Source: Nakamurella lactea DSM 19367
GTDB taxonomy: Bacteria; Actinomycetota; Actinomycetes; Mycobacteriales; Nakamurellaceae
NCBI RefSeq assembly: GCF_000426645.1
Contig: NZ_AUFT01000006.1
Span: forward strand, 124,001 to 188,000
DNA: 64,000 bases
Direction: 5' to 3'
Made by a program: the position numbers and the translations under genes. Shown piece after piece: positions 25,700 to 35,261 of this stretch. The stretch's first letter is position 1. The number at the start of each line of letters is the position of its first letter. Under the pieces are notes generated by a model. That model was not told the DNA's origin, did no database searches, and saw nothing but the letters and a program-made list of their open reading frames with translations.

Positions 25700-26332
25700 T
25701 CAGACTCCCTGGCCGGCGCGCGCCCGCAGCATGGCTGCCGGCGCGACGTCCTCGATCGGGAGGCCGCGGCGGGCCGCGACCTCTTCCGGGCGCTGCAGGC
25801 CCTTGAGGGCCGCAACGGTGGCGTGCACGATGTTGATCGGGTTGTCCGACCCCAGCGACTTGCTGAGGATGTCCTTGATCCCGGCACACTCCAGCACGGC
25901 ACGCACCGGGCCACCGGCGATGACGCCGGTACCGGGGCTGGCCGGACGGAGCAGCACGACGCCGGCAGCGGCCTCGCCCTGGATCGCGTGCGGAATGGTG
26001 CCGGCGATGCGGGGCACCGAGAACATGTGCTTCTTGGCCTCTTCGACGCCCTTGGCGATGGCGGCCGGGATTTCCTTGGCCTTGCCGTAGCCGACGCCGA
26101 CCTTGCCGTCGCCGTCGCCGACGACCACCAGAGCGGTGAAGGAGAACCGACGACCACCCTGGACGACCTTGGACACCCGGTTGGTGGTCACGATGCGCTC
26201 GAGGAACGGATTCTTCTCGGGCGCGGCGTCGCGCCGCTGATCGCGGCCGCCGCGGCCGCGCCGCTCGCCGCCACGGTCGCCGCCGGTGCGCTCGTTACCC
26301 CGGTCGTTGGTACGCCGTTCGGGTCCGGGCAT
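25700..26332 (-). CDS. rpsE: 30S ribosomal protein S5
   Basis: S5 takes part in decoding accuracy and mRNA unwinding at the entry channel. The core ([20 protein letters not shown], then [14 protein letters not shown]) begins near residue 44. It is preceded by an Arg/Gly/Asp-rich low-complexity N-terminus ([17 protein letters not shown]) longer than in E. coli but common in actinobacteria. ATG at 26332 is chosen as the first Met of that extension; more upstream starts would enter the rplR 3' end. Confidence 0.96.
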   Translation of the reverse strand: MPGPERRTNDRGNERTGGDRGGERRGRGGRDQRRDAAPEKNPFLERIVTTNRVSKVVQGGRRFSFTALVVVGDGDGKVGVGYGKAKEIPAAIAKGVEEAKKHMFSVPRIAGTIPHAIQGEAAAGVVLLRPASPGTGVIAGGPVRAVLECAGIKDILSKSLGSDNPINIVHATVAALKGLQRPEEVAARRGLPIEDVAPAAMLRARAGQGV

Positions 26333-26381
26333 CAGATGTCCCTCTCGATCTTGTTGACGTTCTGCTTGCTGGAGATGTTCA

Positions 26382-26750
26382 TCAGAACTCCAGCCCGGCG
26401 CCGCGGGCGCCATCGGCCAGGGCCGCGATCCGGCCGTGGTACTTGTCGCCTGAGCGATCGAAGACGACGGCGTCGACACCGGCGGCCTTGGCGCGCTCGG
26501 CGATCAGTTCGCCGACCTTGCGGGCCTTGGCGGTCTTGTCGCCGTCACCGGCGCGGAAGTCCGCCTCCAGGGTGGAGGCGGCAGCCAGGGTGCGGCCGAC
26601 CGAGTCGTCCACGACCTGCACGCCGATGTGGCGCGAGGACCGGGTGACGACCAGACGGGGACGCTCGGCGGAGCCGACGACCTTCTTGCGCAGCCGGAAG
26701 TGGCGGCGGGTGCGGGCAACCGCACGCTTCTGGGAGATATTGGCAGCCAT
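26382..26750 (-). CDS. rplR: 50S ribosomal protein L18
   Basis: 5S rRNA-binding protein, 122 residues, with the basic N-terminus [20 protein letters not shown] and the conserved C-terminal [22 protein letters not shown] at 26750 overlaps the rplF stop as TAATG, a translational-coupling arrangement. Confidence 0.98.
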   Translation of the reverse strand: MAANISQKRAVARTRRHFRLRKKVVGSAERPRLVVTRSSRHIGVQVVDDSVGRTLAAASTLEADFRAGDGDKTAKARKVGELIAERAKAAGVDAVVFDRSGDKYHGRIAALADGARGAGLEF

Positions 26751-27286
26751 TACTTACCCGTCTTTCCGACCTTGCGGCGGACGATTTCGCCGGCGTACCG
26801 CACGCCCTTGCCCTTGTACGGGTCGGGCTTGCGCAGCTTGCGGATGTTGGCGGCGACCTCGCCGACCAACTGCTTGTCGATGCCCTCGACGCGGAACTTG
26901 ATCGGGGACTCGACGACGAAGGTGATGCCCTCGGGGGCCACCACCGGAACCGGGTGCGAGTAGCCGAGCGCGAACTCCAGGTCGCGACCCTTGGCCTGCA
27001 CGCGGTAACCGACGCCGACGATCTCGAGGGCCTTGCTGTATCCCTCGGTGACGCCGACGACCATGTTGTTGACCAGGCTGCGGGTCAGGCCGTGCCGGGC
27101 ACGGGACTCGCGCTCGTCGTCCGGCCGGGTGACGGACAGCACGCCGTCATCCTTGGACACGCTGATGGGCTCGACGACGGTGAGCTGCAGAGAACCCTTG
27201 GGGCCCTTGACTGTCACGTGCGAGCCGTCGATGTTCACGTCGACCCCTGATGGGACGGGGATCGGCTGTTTTCCGATTCGCGACAT
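26750..27286 (-). CDS. rplF: 50S ribosomal protein L6
   Basis: Large-subunit protein near the factor-binding site; 178 residues with two repeated alpha/beta domains. [17 protein letters not shown] opens it and the C-terminal [16 protein letters not shown] segment is the L6 signature. Standard length and position between rpsH and rplR. Confidence 0.98.
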   Translation of the reverse strand: MSRIGKQPIPVPSGVDVNIDGSHVTVKGPKGSLQLTVVEPISVSKDDGVLSVTRPDDERESRARHGLTRSLVNNMVVGVTEGYSKALEIVGVGYRVQAKGRDLEFALGYSHPVPVVAPEGITFVVESPIKFRVEGIDKQLVGEVAANIRKLRKPDPYKGKGVRYAGEIVRRKVGKTGK

Positions 27287-27303
27287 GTGTGATGGTCCTT
27301 CGA

Positions 27304-27702
27304 TTACCAGACGTAGGCGAGGACTTCCCCGCCCACCTTCTGTCGGGCGGCCTGACGGTCGGTCAGCAGGCCGGTGGAGGTGGAGATGATGGCGATACCG
27401 AGACCGCCGAGCACCTTGGGCAGATCCGTGGACCGCGCATAGACGCGCAGACCCGGCTTGGACACCCGACGGACGCCGGCGATGGAACGCTCACGGTTCG
27501 GGCCGTACTTCAGGTTCACCACGAGGGACTTGCCGACGGTGGCGTCGGCGGTGGTCCAGTTCGCGATGTAGCCCTCTTTGACGAGGATGTCGGCGATGTG
27601 TCCCTTCAGCTTCGAGAAGGGCATCACGACCTCGTCGTGGTACGCCGAGTTCGCGTTCCTGATGCGGGTCAGGAAGTCCGCGATCGGATCGGTCATGGTC
27701 AT
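27304..27702 (-). CDS. rpsH: 30S ribosomal protein S8
   Basis: 16S rRNA-binding protein and, in enteric bacteria, translational repressor of the spc operon. The 132-residue product contains [14 protein letters not shown] and the C-terminal [22 protein letters not shown] segment. ATG at 27702 ([10 protein letters not shown]) is chosen over the ATG two codons later because it is better spaced from AAAGG upstream. A 135-base gap to rpsN precedes it. Confidence 0.96.
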   Translation of the reverse strand: MTMTDPIADFLTRIRNANSAYHDEVVMPFSKLKGHIADILVKEGYIANWTTADATVGKSLVVNLKYGPNRERSIAGVRRVSKPGLRVYARSTDLPKVLGGLGIAIISTSTGLLTDRQAARQKVGGEVLAYVW

Positions 27703-27837
27703 GGCAGATGGTGCCTTTCTCGCCTGGTTCCCGGAGTGTTTCCGGGCCTGTGACGAATCAGTGGGGGTGTTCGCGGGTGCTGTCATGGTTATCGGCGACC
27801 GACAACCGCACTGGGACCCGCGAACCTCGGATGTGGA

Positions 27838-28023
27838 CTACCAGGACGACTTGGTGACGCCGGGCAACTCGCCGGCGTGTGCCATCTCGCGCAGACAGAT
27901 CCGGCACAGGCCGAACTTGCGGTACACCGAATGCGGGCGGCCGCAGCGATTGCATCGGGTGTAGCCGCGCACCTTGAACTTCGGCTTGCGCTTGGACTTG
28001 TTGATCAGAGCGGTCTTCGCCAT
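27838..28023 (-). CDS. rpsN: 30S ribosomal protein S14, type Z
   Basis: The 61-residue zinc-binding S14 has C24-x2-C27 (TRCNRCGRP) and C40-x2-C43 (LCRICL). This short form is the housekeeping type; actinobacteria often keep a cysteine-free longer paralogue elsewhere under zinc control. Four bases separate it from rplE. Confidence 0.98.
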   Translation of the reverse strand: MAKTALINKSKRKPKFKVRGYTRCNRCGRPHSVYRKFGLCRICLREMAHAGELPGVTKSSW

Positions 28024-28027
28024 CGGC

Positions 28028-28600
28028 TCAGTTCTCCTTGAAGGGGAAGCCCAGGAGCTTCAGCAGCGCCCGGCCCTCGTCGTCGGTGGTCGCCGTGGTG
28101 ACCACGGTGATGTCCATGCCCCGCGGGCGATCGATCTTGTCGATGTCGATCTCGTGGAACATCGACTGCTCGTTCAATCCGAAGGTGTAGTTGCCGTTGC
28201 CGTCGAACTGCTTGGCCGACAGACCACGGAAGTCACGGATACGCGGCAGCGCGATGGTCAGCAGCCGGTCCAGGAACTCCCACATCCGGTCGTTGCGCAG
28301 GGTGACCTTGGCGCCGATCGGCATGCCCTCGCGCAGTTTGAACTGGGCGATGGACTTGCGGGCCTTCTTCACCTCCGGCTTCTGACCGGTGATGGTGGCC
28401 AGATCGCGGACAGCGCCCTCGATCAGCTTGGCGTCGCGGGCAGCCTCGCCGACACCCATGTTGACCACGATCTTGACCAGACCGGGGATCTGCATGACGT
28501 TCGGGTAGTTGAACTGCTCGAGCATCGCCGGCTTGATCTCGTCGGCGTAGCGGGTCTTCAGCCGCGGACTCGTCGTCGCTGAGTTTTCTACGGTCGTCAT
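28028..28600 (-). CDS. rplE: 50S ribosomal protein L5
   Basis: Binds 5S rRNA and contacts P-site tRNA; 190 residues. Conserved segments are [30 protein letters not shown] and [22 protein letters not shown] at 28600 overlaps the rplX stop (TGATG); a GTG one codon earlier is possible but less likely. Confidence 0.97.
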   Translation of the reverse strand: MTTVENSATTSPRLKTRYADEIKPAMLEQFNYPNVMQIPGLVKIVVNMGVGEAARDAKLIEGAVRDLATITGQKPEVKKARKSIAQFKLREGMPIGAKVTLRNDRMWEFLDRLLTIALPRIRDFRGLSAKQFDGNGNYTFGLNEQSMFHEIDIDKIDRPRGMDITVVTTATTDDEGRALLKLLGFPFKEN

Positions 28601-28920
28601 CACAGGTCCTTGCCGGAACGACGCGACACGCGGACGCGACGCCCTTCGTCATCGGTGCGCTTGCCGACGCGGGTCGCCTTGTTGTCGCCGTCCACGACCA
28701 TCACGTTGGAGATGTGGATCGACGCTTCCTGGGTGACGATGCCGCCGGACTTCGCGCCACGCTGGGTGGTCGACACCTTGGTGTGCTTCTTGATCCGGTT
28801 GACGCCCTCGACCAGCACCCGCTCGGTCTCCGGGTAGGCCTGGATGACCTTGCCCTTGGCGCCCTTGTCCTTGCCGGCGATGACCAGAACGGTGTCGCCC
28901 TTGCGAACCTTCATACCCAT
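28600..28920 (-). CDS. rplX: 50S ribosomal protein L24
   Basis: Assembly-initiator protein of the 50S subunit, 106 residues. The KOW motif ([21 protein letters not shown]) is at the N-terminus and a [12 protein letters not shown] basic patch follows. ATG at 28920 overlaps the rplN stop (TGATG) and is 7 bases from GGAGG; the ATG at 28914 is an alternative. Confidence 0.97.
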   Translation of the reverse strand: MGMKVRKGDTVLVIAGKDKGAKGKVIQAYPETERVLVEGVNRIKKHTKVSTTQRGAKSGGIVTQEASIHISNVMVVDGDNKATRVGKRTDDEGRRVRVSRRSGKDL

Positions 28921-29288
28921 CACAGCACCTCCGGTGCGAGCGAAATGATCTTCATGTAGCGCTTGTCCCTGAGCTCGCGACCGACCGGCCCGAAGATGCG
29001 GGTGCCGCGCGGATCGCCGTCGTCCTTGATCAGGACCGCGGCGTTCTCGTCGAAGCGGATGTACGAACCGTCCGGACGACGACGCTCCTTGACGGTGCGG
29101 ACGATGACGGCCTTGACGACGTCACCCTTCTTCACCCCGGCGCCCGGGATGGCGTCCTTGACGGTGGCGACGATCTTGTCGCCGATGCCCGCATACCGGC
29201 GGCCTGAGCCACCGAGCACGCGGATACACAGGATCTCCTTGGCGCCGGTGTTGTCGGCGACCCGGAGACGCGACTCTTGCTGAATCAC
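28920..29288 (-). CDS. rplN: 50S ribosomal protein L14
   Basis: Inter-subunit bridge protein, 122 residues: [20 protein letters not shown] start, VVRTKKx-type segment ([20 protein letters not shown]) and FGPVGRELR end. GTG at 29288. It is the first gene of the spc operon here; the normal upstream neighbour rpsQ lies 3.6 kb away beyond an accessory block, so rplN needs its own promoter. Confidence 0.98.
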   Translation of the reverse strand: MIQQESRLRVADNTGAKEILCIRVLGGSGRRYAGIGDKIVATVKDAIPGAGVKKGDVVKAVIVRTVKERRRPDGSYIRFDENAAVLIKDDGDPRGTRIFGPVGRELRDKRYMKIISLAPEVL

Positions 29289-29571
29289 AGCAGTCGTTCC
29301 TTGTCCTTGTTTCCGCTGGTTCTGCCCCGTCCGACGCCCCTACCTTGTGCCGACACGCGAAAAGACAAGAGGAAGTACGGGCATCCGACGCAACGCCGGA
29401 CCCGCCTTTTCGCTCTTGCCTGTGGCATGTGCCGTGGGCCGGCGGTATCGGGCGAACCGATCCCCGCATCCCGTGCAGGTGGAGAGAAAGACCAACAGTG
29501 TCCTGACGGGATTTCCGACCCCGCCAGACCAGATGGCGCACCTGTGCTCGCGCACGGGTGGCCGAATACCG

Positions 29572-29601
29572 AGTCTACGCAGTCCGGAGCCCGATCCCCA
29601 A
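29572..29601 (-). promoter_or_regulatory. Candidate promoter for rplN/spc operon
   Basis: TTGGGG (29601-29596), 18-base spacer, TAGACT (29577-29572) on the minus strand. It lies in the 328-base gene-free gap 29289-29616, leaving a leader of about 280 bases. No other feature was recognised in this gap. Confidence 0.5.
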
Positions 29602-29616
29602 ATCGTGGCGGAGCCA

Positions 29617-30573
29617 CTACTGCCCGGTGCGGCGTCCTGGTCGTTCGTGTGCTGAATCCAGCCGGCGCCTCGAGACGAACCGGCGGTCGGTGCCGTCGAT
29701 CGGGTCGGTGAAGCTCAGCGACTCGGCCAGCAGCTGCAGCGGCGTGGAGAAGTCGTCCCGGCCGGTGTCGGTGAGTTCGGGATAGAGCTGGTCGTTCACG
29801 ATCGGGATCCCGAGCAACAACAGGTGCAGGCGGATCTGGTGGGTGCGACCGGTGTGCGGGGTGATCCGGTAGAGGCCCAGCGCCGGCCCGGCTTGCGACC
29901 CGATCGCTGGCACCGGCTCGATCAGCTCCACCAGCGATTCCGAGTTCGGCGGCAGGTCGACCCGCTGGTGGGCCTGGATGACACCACGCTCCTTGACGAT
30001 GTTGCTGCGCACCACGACGGGCAGCACCAGGTCGTCGCGGATCGGCGCCAGTGCCAGATAGGTCTTGTGCGCCAGCCGATCCCGGAACACATTCTGGTAG
30101 CTGCCGCGCCACCTGCGACCGGTGGTGAACATCAGCACACCGGCAGTGGCCCGGTCCAGCCGATGCGCCGGCGCCAACTCCGGCAGCCCGAGTTGTTCAC
30201 GGACCTTCACCAACACGGTCTGCCGGATGTGCTGCCCGCGCGGGATGGTGGCCAGGAAGTGCGGCTTGTCGACCACCACGATCCGCTCGTCGGCGTGCAG
30301 GATGCCGATCTCGAACGGCACCTGCGGCTCGTCCGGCAGGTCGCGATGGAACCAGATCCGCTGCCCGGCGACGAACGGGGCGTCCAGACCGAGCGGGACA
30401 CCGTCGTCATCGACGTAGCCGCCGGATCGCAGCACGTCGTCGATCCGCTCGTCGTCGACCCTGCTCAGTCGATCGTGCAGGTGCTCGCGCAGGGTCGCCC
30501 ACGGGCCTTCGGCCGGCATCCGGATCCGGGCGGCGTCCAGTCCGAATCGTTGCGGCAACGGGGATCCGGACAC
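29617..30573 (-). CDS. RluA-family pseudouridine synthase
   Basis: A 318-residue RNA pseudouridine synthase. The family motif HRLDRATAGVLMF holds the catalytic Asp at residue 140, and a C-terminal RITPHTGRTHQIRLHLLLLG segment closes the active site. An S4-like N-terminal domain is not evident; a short divergent region precedes the catalytic core (VVVDKPHFLATIP). The RNA target is unknown. GTG at 30573 is the natural start; longer frames run into divergent genes. It sits in the accessory block between rpsQ and rplN. Confidence 0.9.
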   Translation of the reverse strand: MSGSPLPQRFGLDAARIRMPAEGPWATLREHLHDRLSRVDDERIDDVLRSGGYVDDDGVPLGLDAPFVAGQRIWFHRDLPDEPQVPFEIGILHADERIVVVDKPHFLATIPRGQHIRQTVLVKVREQLGLPELAPAHRLDRATAGVLMFTTGRRWRGSYQNVFRDRLAHKTYLALAPIRDDLVLPVVVRSNIVKERGVIQAHQRVDLPPNSESLVELIEPVPAIGSQAGPALGLYRITPHTGRTHQIRLHLLLLGIPIVNDQLYPELTDTGRDDFSTPLQLLAESLSFTDPIDGTDRRFVSRRRLDSAHERPGRRTGQ

Positions 30574-30637
30574 CGGCTCAGCGTAGGCGCAGGACCGACC
30601 GGTCCAGCCCCGCTTGCCAACGGGCGGCACATCGGCA

Positions 30638-30661
30638 ATACTTCGCCAAATGGTGAAGTAT
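30638..30661. promoter_or_regulatory. ArsR operator-like dyad spanning the start codon
   Basis: ATACTTCGCC-AAAT-GGTGAAGTAT, 9 of 10 arm positions paired. The arsR ATG (30650-30652) sits at the centre. AATACT at 30637-30642 could be a -10 element, giving a leaderless transcript with the repressor covering promoter and start. Confidence 0.6.
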
Positions 30662-30973
30662 GACGACGGGCTGGACGGCGCAGCGACGGCGTTGGCGCAT
30701 CGCGGCCGGCGGCAGATCATCAGCCGACTGGGTGCCGGTAGCGCCACCAGCAGCGAACTGGCCGAGTTGCTGGACATCGGGCTCCCGGCTCTGCACAAGC
30801 ACCTGGACCTGCTGCGCCGGGCCAGCCTGATCGAGTCGTCGAAGACCGGGCGGACCGTCAGCCATGTCCTGCGCCCTGCCGGTCTTGACCAACTGGCCGA
30901 CTGGCTACTCACCCGAAAGTCGTTCTGGAGCAACCAGTTCGATGCCCTCGCCGACCATCTGGAGACGTCGTGA
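30650..30973 (+). CDS. ArsR-family regulator (metal-independent type)
   Basis: The 107-residue winged-helix protein carries ALAHRGRRQIISRLGAG, an SELAELLDIGLPALHKHLDLL recognition helix and a beta-wing (LIESSKTGRTVSHVL). No cysteine metal-site is visible, so it is likely not a metal sensor. It is coupled by a GTGA overlap to an SRPBCC protein, a very common ArsR-SRPBCC pair. ATG at 30650 lies inside an operator-like dyad, which suggests autorepression. Confidence 0.9.
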   Translation: MVKYDDGLDGAATALAHRGRRQIISRLGAGSATSSELAELLDIGLPALHKHLDLLRRASLIESSKTGRTVSHVLRPAGLDQLADWLLTRKSFWSNQFDALADHLETS

Positions 30974-31401
30974 ACCCGATTCAGCTGACCATGACCCGGA
31001 CCTTCAACGCCACCGCCGAGCAGCTCTGGCGAGCCTGGACCACCGAGGACGGGCTGGCTACCTGGTGGTGGCACACCTGGCCCGACACCCGTTATCAGGT
31101 CGACGCGACGGTTGGCGGCAGCTACCGGATCGACGCGGCCGACCACGGCATCGGCGTCCGCGGCGTCTTCCTCGAGCTGACGCCGCCGCAACGGCTGGTG
31201 TTCAGCTGGATCTGGATCGAGGACGGCGCCGAGGGTGAGAGCGAACGCGTCGCGGTGACCTTTACCCCTGATGGTGACGGCACCCGGATCGACCTGCTGC
31301 ACACCGGTCCCTGGACCTCGGCCGAACCGGTCGACGCCTACCGGCAGGGTTGGGACTTCGTCCTCGACGCGCTCGAGCACACCACCGACTCCGTAATGTG
31401 A
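30970..31401 (+). CDS. SRPBCC (AHSA1-like) domain protein
   Basis: A 143-residue START/SRPBCC-fold protein with typical features: ATAEQLWRAWTTEDGLATWW, GGSYRIDAADH, LTPPQRLVFSWIW and a final GWDFVLDALEHT helix. These proteins bind hydrophobic ligands in a cavity; the ligand is unknown. GTG at 30970 overlaps the arsR stop, so the two genes form an operon and it may sense or use the same ligand (inference). Confidence 0.88.
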   Translation: MNPIQLTMTRTFNATAEQLWRAWTTEDGLATWWWHTWPDTRYQVDATVGGSYRIDAADHGIGVRGVFLELTPPQRLVFSWIWIEDGAEGESERVAVTFTPDGDGTRIDLLHTGPWTSAEPVDAYRQGWDFVLDALEHTTDSVM

Positions 31402-31405
31402 AGCG

Positions 31406-32140
31406 ATGACGGACATCCGCCAGGCCACTGACCACGTCGGTGCCGCCGGACATCCGCCCGTGTGCGGGCTGACGAAGGTACTCGGCTGGGCGGGAGTCGC
31501 CGGCGGAGTTCTGGCTGCCGTCGCCGTCCTGACCCTCGACCTGGTGATCGGTGGTCGGCCGCTGCGCGGTAAGCCGATGCGCCTGCAGACGATCTCTGAG
31601 TACGTCTACTCCCCCGGCAGCTGGGCATTCAACACCGCCATTGTGGCGCTGGCCGCCGGCTCGGCCGCGCTGTTGATCGGGCTGGTCCGGCGGCGTCTGG
31701 TCCGACCCATCTCCCCGGGGTCGATCCTGTTGACGCTCTGGGGGATCGGTCTGCTCGGCATCGTGGCCTTCCCGAAACACAACTGGGCGGTCGGCCCGAG
31801 CGGCACCGGGACGACCCATCGGGTGGCCAGCCTCATCGCCTTCGTCGCGCTCCCGGTCGGGGTGCTGCTCGCCGCCGGGTGGCGGCGGAACTCGACGGCC
31901 GCCAGGGCGGCGTCAGCCCTGGCCGTCGGCGCCCTGTGCTGCCTGTCCGTGCTGCTCGGCGCGATTGTGGTGGCGGCGGTCAGCGGCGGTGCCTGGTGGC
32001 AATTGATCCCGCTCGGGGTGGTGGAACGCGGCATCGCCGGCTTCGAAGTGGCGGCCGTCATCGCGCTGGGATGTTGGCTGATCGGCTCTGCGGACCCCGA
32101 TCGGGACCGGGGCGGGATCGTCAGACCCGGTACACCTTGA
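31406..32140 (+). CDS. DUF998-family membrane protein
   Basis: The 244-residue protein has about six transmembrane helices. The pattern TISEYVYSPGSWAFN after the first helix and a GIVAFPKHN loop are typical of DUF998 proteins, whose function is unknown. It starts 4 bases after the SRPBCC stop, so it is probably the third gene of the arsR operon. Its 3' end overlaps the convergent DUF1707 gene by 20 bases. Confidence 0.8.
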   Translation: MTDIRQATDHVGAAGHPPVCGLTKVLGWAGVAGGVLAAVAVLTLDLVIGGRPLRGKPMRLQTISEYVYSPGSWAFNTAIVALAAGSAALLIGLVRRRLVRPISPGSILLTLWGIGLLGIVAFPKHNWAVGPSGTGTTHRVASLIAFVALPVGVLLAAGWRRNSTAARAASALAVGALCCLSVLLGAIVVAAVSGGAWWQLIPLGVVERGIAGFEVAAVIALGCWLIGSADPDRDRGGIVRPGTP

Positions 32141-32765
32141 CCGAGCCGATCGCGGTGTCGATGTGCAGCCGCAGCACCGGACCGGGTCCGCGCGGGGTGT
32201 CCTCCTCGATCGTCCTGGTGCCGACCGAGGTGGTGCCGTCGACCAGCACCCGAACACCGGTCGGGATCCACACCTTCACGGCACCGAGCACGGTCTCGAC
32301 GTGCAGGTTGACGTCTTGGGCCGCGATCTCGGCGCCGCGCAGGTCGAGCTTCACCGGCCCGACGGTGACCTTCAGCGAGGTGTCGCGGTCCAGCCGCCAG
32401 CGGCCGCTGCGCTTGATCGCACCGATCGGGGTGACCTGCTGGACCGCGACGGCGTTGCCGACGACCGGCAGCCGGACCGCCGGAACCGTCGTCGGGGCAA
32501 CCGACCCGATCCCGGCCGGGAGATCGGCCAGCAGCGGCTCCAGTTCGCCGCGGGTCCGGCTGGCGTAGGCCCGCCCGGCCCGGTCACTGAACTCGGCCAA
32601 CGTCAGCCGACCCTCGCCGGCGGCCTCGCCGAGCAGGTTCGCCACCCGCTCGCGTTCGGCATCGGAGGCCAGCAGCGCCGACGATTCGTTCGCACGCACA
32701 CTGAGCGCTGATCGTTCGTTCTCAGGCTCACCGGTCGGCAACGCGTCAGGGTTCCACTCGTCCAT
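32121..32765 (-). CDS. DUF1707 protein with LiaF-like C-terminal beta domain
   Basis: A 214-residue soluble protein. A DUF1707 module (about residues 22-80: SSALLASDAERERVANLLGE, TLAEFSDRAGRAYASRTRGE) is followed by a repetitive beta region (about 110-214) resembling the cell-wall-active antibiotic response domain of LiaF (VKLDLRGAEI, LGAVKVWIP). No membrane segment is present between the two, unlike many relatives. The function is unknown; envelope-stress sensing is speculation. ATG at 32765. Confidence 0.82.
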   Translation of the reverse strand: MDEWNPDALPTGEPENERSALSVRANESSALLASDAERERVANLLGEAAGEGRLTLAEFSDRAGRAYASRTRGELEPLLADLPAGIGSVAPTTVPAVRLPVVGNAVAVQQVTPIGAIKRSGRWRLDRDTSLKVTVGPVKLDLRGAEIAAQDVNLHVETVLGAVKVWIPTGVRVLVDGTTSVGTRTIEEDTPRGPGPVLRLHIDTAIGSVKVYRV

Positions 32766-32818
32766 GCCCGACAGGGTAGGACGGACACCACCGGTTCCGC
32801 GCCGAATAACCTCCGGAC

Positions 32819-32859
32819 GCAGCAACCCCCGAGGCCGCAGGGGCTTCGGGGGCTGCTGC
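32819..32859 (-). terminator. Terminator of the S10 operon (after rpsQ)
   Basis: A stem of about 18 pairs (GCAGC...CCCCCGAGGCC with GGGCTTCGGGGGCTGCTGC, two weak positions) on a GCAG loop starts 28 bases after the rpsQ stop. It marks a real end of the S10 operon before the accessory block. Confidence 0.7.
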
Positions 32860-32887
32860 CCGGCGATCGAGGTCGCCGGTGAACTGC

Positions 32888-33196
32888 TTACTTGGCCTTC
32901 TCCAGGACCTCGACCAGCCGCCAACGCTTGGTGGCGGACAGCGGCCGGGTCTCGGCGAGCCGGACGCGGTCGCCGATGCCGGCGATCTCCTGCTCGTCGT
33001 GCACCTTCACCTTGCTGGTGCGACGGATGACCTTGGCGTAGCGCGGGTGCTTGACCCGGTCCTCGAGCTCGACCACGATCGTCTTCGACATCTTGTCGGA
33101 GACGACGTAGCCCTCGCGGACCTTGCGCTCGCCGCGCTTGTCGGCGTCAGTCACGGTCTCGACCGTGGGAACGCTGTCGTTCTCGGGTGTGCTCAT
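32888..33196 (-). CDS. rpsQ: 30S ribosomal protein S17
   Basis: 16S rRNA-binding OB-fold protein; 102 residues with an acidic 25-residue N-terminal extension before [20 protein letters not shown] and [27 protein letters not shown] at 33196 overlaps the rpmC stop (ATGA). It is the last gene of the S10 operon and is followed by a strong hairpin. Confidence 0.97.
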   Translation of the reverse strand: MSTPENDSVPTVETVTDADKRGERKVREGYVVSDKMSKTIVVELEDRVKHPRYAKVIRRTSKVKVHDEQEIAGIGDRVRLAETRPLSATKRWRLVEVLEKAK

Positions 33197-33501
33197 GCGG
33201 CACCTTCCTCACCGGGGAACTGATCCGGACCCACCGACAGCCCGAGCTCGCGCTCGCGCATCACGGTGTAGACCCGGGCGATATCGTGCCGCACGGTGCG
33301 CAGCCGACGGTTGTTGTCCATCTGGCCGGTGGCCATCTGGAACCGGAGGTTGAACAGCTCCTCCTTGGCCTCCGACAGCCTGGCAGCCAACTCCTCGCTG
33401 CCCAGCTCGCGCAGCTCGTCGGCCGCCGACTTGGTGTCGTGCTTCGGCGTTGTCTTCGCGGCATCCTTCGCCGCGCTCTTTTCCTCGGACTTCTTGGCCA
33501 T
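33193..33501 (-). CDS. rpmC: 50S ribosomal protein L29 with N- and C-terminal extensions
   Basis: L29 sits at the tunnel exit, next to the trigger factor/SRP docking site. The core ([35 protein letters not shown]) has a Lys/Ala-rich 25-residue N-terminal extension and a short acidic tail, 102 residues in total against about 65-75 usual. ATG at 33501 overlaps the rplP stop (TGATG). Confidence 0.96.
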   Translation of the reverse strand: MAKKSEEKSAAKDAAKTTPKHDTKSAADELRELGSEELAARLSEAKEELFNLRFQMATGQMDNNRRLRTVRHDIARVYTVMRERELGLSVGPDQFPGEEGAA

Positions 33502-33920
33502 CAGTTCTCACCACCCTCACGGGTCACGATGCGGCACTTCATCGGCAACTTGTGGATCGCACGGCGCAGTGCCTCGCGGGCGATGGCCTCGGTCGGGTAG
33601 CTCATCTCAAAGATGACCCGGCCGGGCTTGATGTTGGCAACCCACCACTCGGGCGAACCCTTGCCGGAACCCATCCGGACCTCGGCGGGCTTCTTGGTGA
33701 GCGGGCGGTCCGGGAACACATTGATCCAGACCTTGCCGCCACGCTTGATGTGCCGGTTGATGGCGATACGAGCGGACTCGATCTGCCGGTTGGTGACGTA
33801 CGCCGGCTCCAGCGCCTGGATGCCGAAGTCGCCGAAGGTCACCTGGGTGCCGCCGGAGGCCATCCCGGTACGGTGCGGCCGGTGCTGCTTGCGGTGCTTG
33901 ACCCTGCGGGGGATCAACAT
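33501..33920 (-). CDS. rplP: 50S ribosomal protein L16
   Basis: Organises the A-site and 5S rRNA region of the 50S subunit; 139 residues. [20 protein letters not shown] start, [20 protein letters not shown] and the glycine-rich [19 protein letters not shown] are diagnostic. Five bases after rpsC. Confidence 0.98.
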   Translation of the reverse strand: MLIPRRVKHRKQHRPHRTGMASGGTQVTFGDFGIQALEPAYVTNRQIESARIAINRHIKRGGKVWINVFPDRPLTKKPAEVRMGSGKGSPEWWVANIKPGRVIFEMSYPTEAIAREALRRAIHKLPMKCRIVTREGGEN

Positions 33921-33925
33921 GTTCG

Positions 33926-34762
33926 TCAGACCTCCGTTGCTGTACTGGCCGGGGCGTCGGACCCGGCCGGGGCCTGATCCGCGGCGCGACCGGCGTCCGT
34001 CGAGGTCGGGGTGGTGCCGGAGGCACCGCCGCGACGACGCGGCCGATCGTCGCGACCGCGGCCGGCACCGGCGCCCGCGCCGGCACCGGCGCGCTGGGCA
34101 GCGGCCGCCTCGGCGGCCTTCTGCTCGGCGAGAGTGCCGGACTTGTCGCCCTTGTAGATCCAGACCTTCACGCCGATCCGGCCGAAGGTGGTCTTGGCCT
34201 CGAAGAAGCCGTAGTCGATGTCCGCCCGCAGGGTGTGCAGTGGCACCCGGCCCTCGCGGTAGAACTCGCTGCGGCTCATCTCGGCGCCGCCGAGGCGACC
34301 GGAGCACTGGATCCGGATGCCCTTGACCGCGCCGCTGCGCTGCGCCGACTGCATCGACTTGCGCATGGCGCGACGGAACGACACCCGGTTGGACAGCTGC
34401 TCGGCGACGCCCTGGGCGACCAGCTGGGCATTCGACTCGGGGTTGCGCACCTCGAGGATGTTCAGCTGGACCTGCTTGCCGGTCAGCTTCTCCAGCTGGC
34501 CGCGCAGGCGATCGGCCTCGGCGCCGCGGCGCCCGATGACGATGCCCGGACGGGCGGTGTGGATGTCGACCCTGACCCGGTCACGGGTGCGCTCGATCTC
34601 CACGTTCGCGATGCCGGCCCGATCCATGCCCGTTGACATGATCTTGCGGATCGCGACATCCTCCGCCACGTACTCGGCGTAGGCCTTGTCGGCATACCAG
34701 CGGGAGTTCCAGTCGGTGGTGATACCGAGACGGAACCCGTGCGGGTTGATCTTCTGACCCAC
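33926..34762 (-). CDS. rpsC: 30S ribosomal protein S3
   Basis: S3 lines the mRNA entry channel. The N-terminal KH domain ([20 protein letters not shown]) and the C-terminal S3 domain are intact to about residue 215. The 278-residue protein ends with a low-complexity Ala/Gly/Arg then Ser/Thr/Pro/Ala tail of about 60 residues, common but variable in actinobacteria. GTG at 34762 overlaps the rplV stop (TAGTG). Confidence 0.97.
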   Translation of the reverse strand: MGQKINPHGFRLGITTDWNSRWYADKAYAEYVAEDVAIRKIMSTGMDRAGIANVEIERTRDRVRVDIHTARPGIVIGRRGAEADRLRGQLEKLTGKQVQLNILEVRNPESNAQLVAQGVAEQLSNRVSFRRAMRKSMQSAQRSGAVKGIRIQCSGRLGGAEMSRSEFYREGRVPLHTLRADIDYGFFEAKTTFGRIGVKVWIYKGDKSGTLAEQKAAEAAAAQRAGAGAGAGAGRGRDDRPRRRGGASGTTPTSTDAGRAADQAPAGSDAPASTATEV

Positions 34763-35217
34763 TAGCGGGTCCTCCCCTTCGCACTCGACTGACCGCGGTT
34801 ACGGCCGGACCTAGCTGAACGAGAACGGGCCGCGCTTGCGGCGTTCTCAACTTCGACAACCTCGATGGTGATGTGGCAGGTGCGCTTGCGGATCCGGAAC
34901 GCCCGGCCCTGGGCCCGCGGCTGGAACCGCTTGAGGGTGGCGCCCTCGTCGGCGTACGCCGTCTCGATGACGAGCGCTTCCGGGTTGAGGCCCTGGTTGT
35001 TCTCCGCGTTGGCGGCCGCCGAGGCGATCACCTTGGCAACCGGCTCAGCGGCGGCCTGCGGGGAGAACTTCAGGATCGCCAACGCGTCGGCGACCGAACG
35101 ACCGCGGACCAGGTCGATGACCCGGCGCGCCTTCATCGGCGTCATGCGCACGTGCCGCGCCTGAGCCCTGGCGCGCGGCAGCTCAGCTGCCGCTGTGTTG
35201 CCAGCCTTGGGATTCAT
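34762..35217 (-). CDS. rplV: 50S ribosomal protein L22
   Basis: L22 extends a beta-hairpin into the exit tunnel. Core: [40 protein letters not shown]. There are about 15 extra N-terminal residues and a basic Ser/Arg/Ala-rich tail ([18 protein letters not shown]) of about 30 residues beyond the usual end. ATG at 35217. Confidence 0.97.
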   Translation of the reverse strand: MNPKAGNTAAAELPRARAQARHVRMTPMKARRVIDLVRGRSVADALAILKFSPQAAAEPVAKVIASAAANAENNQGLNPEALVIETAYADEGATLKRFQPRAQGRAFRIRKRTCHITIEVVEVENAASAARSRSARSGRNRGQSSAKGRTR

Positions 35218-35261
35218 GGGTGTGCTCTTCTCTCAGTTTCGCAATGACTCGGGCGGTGCGA

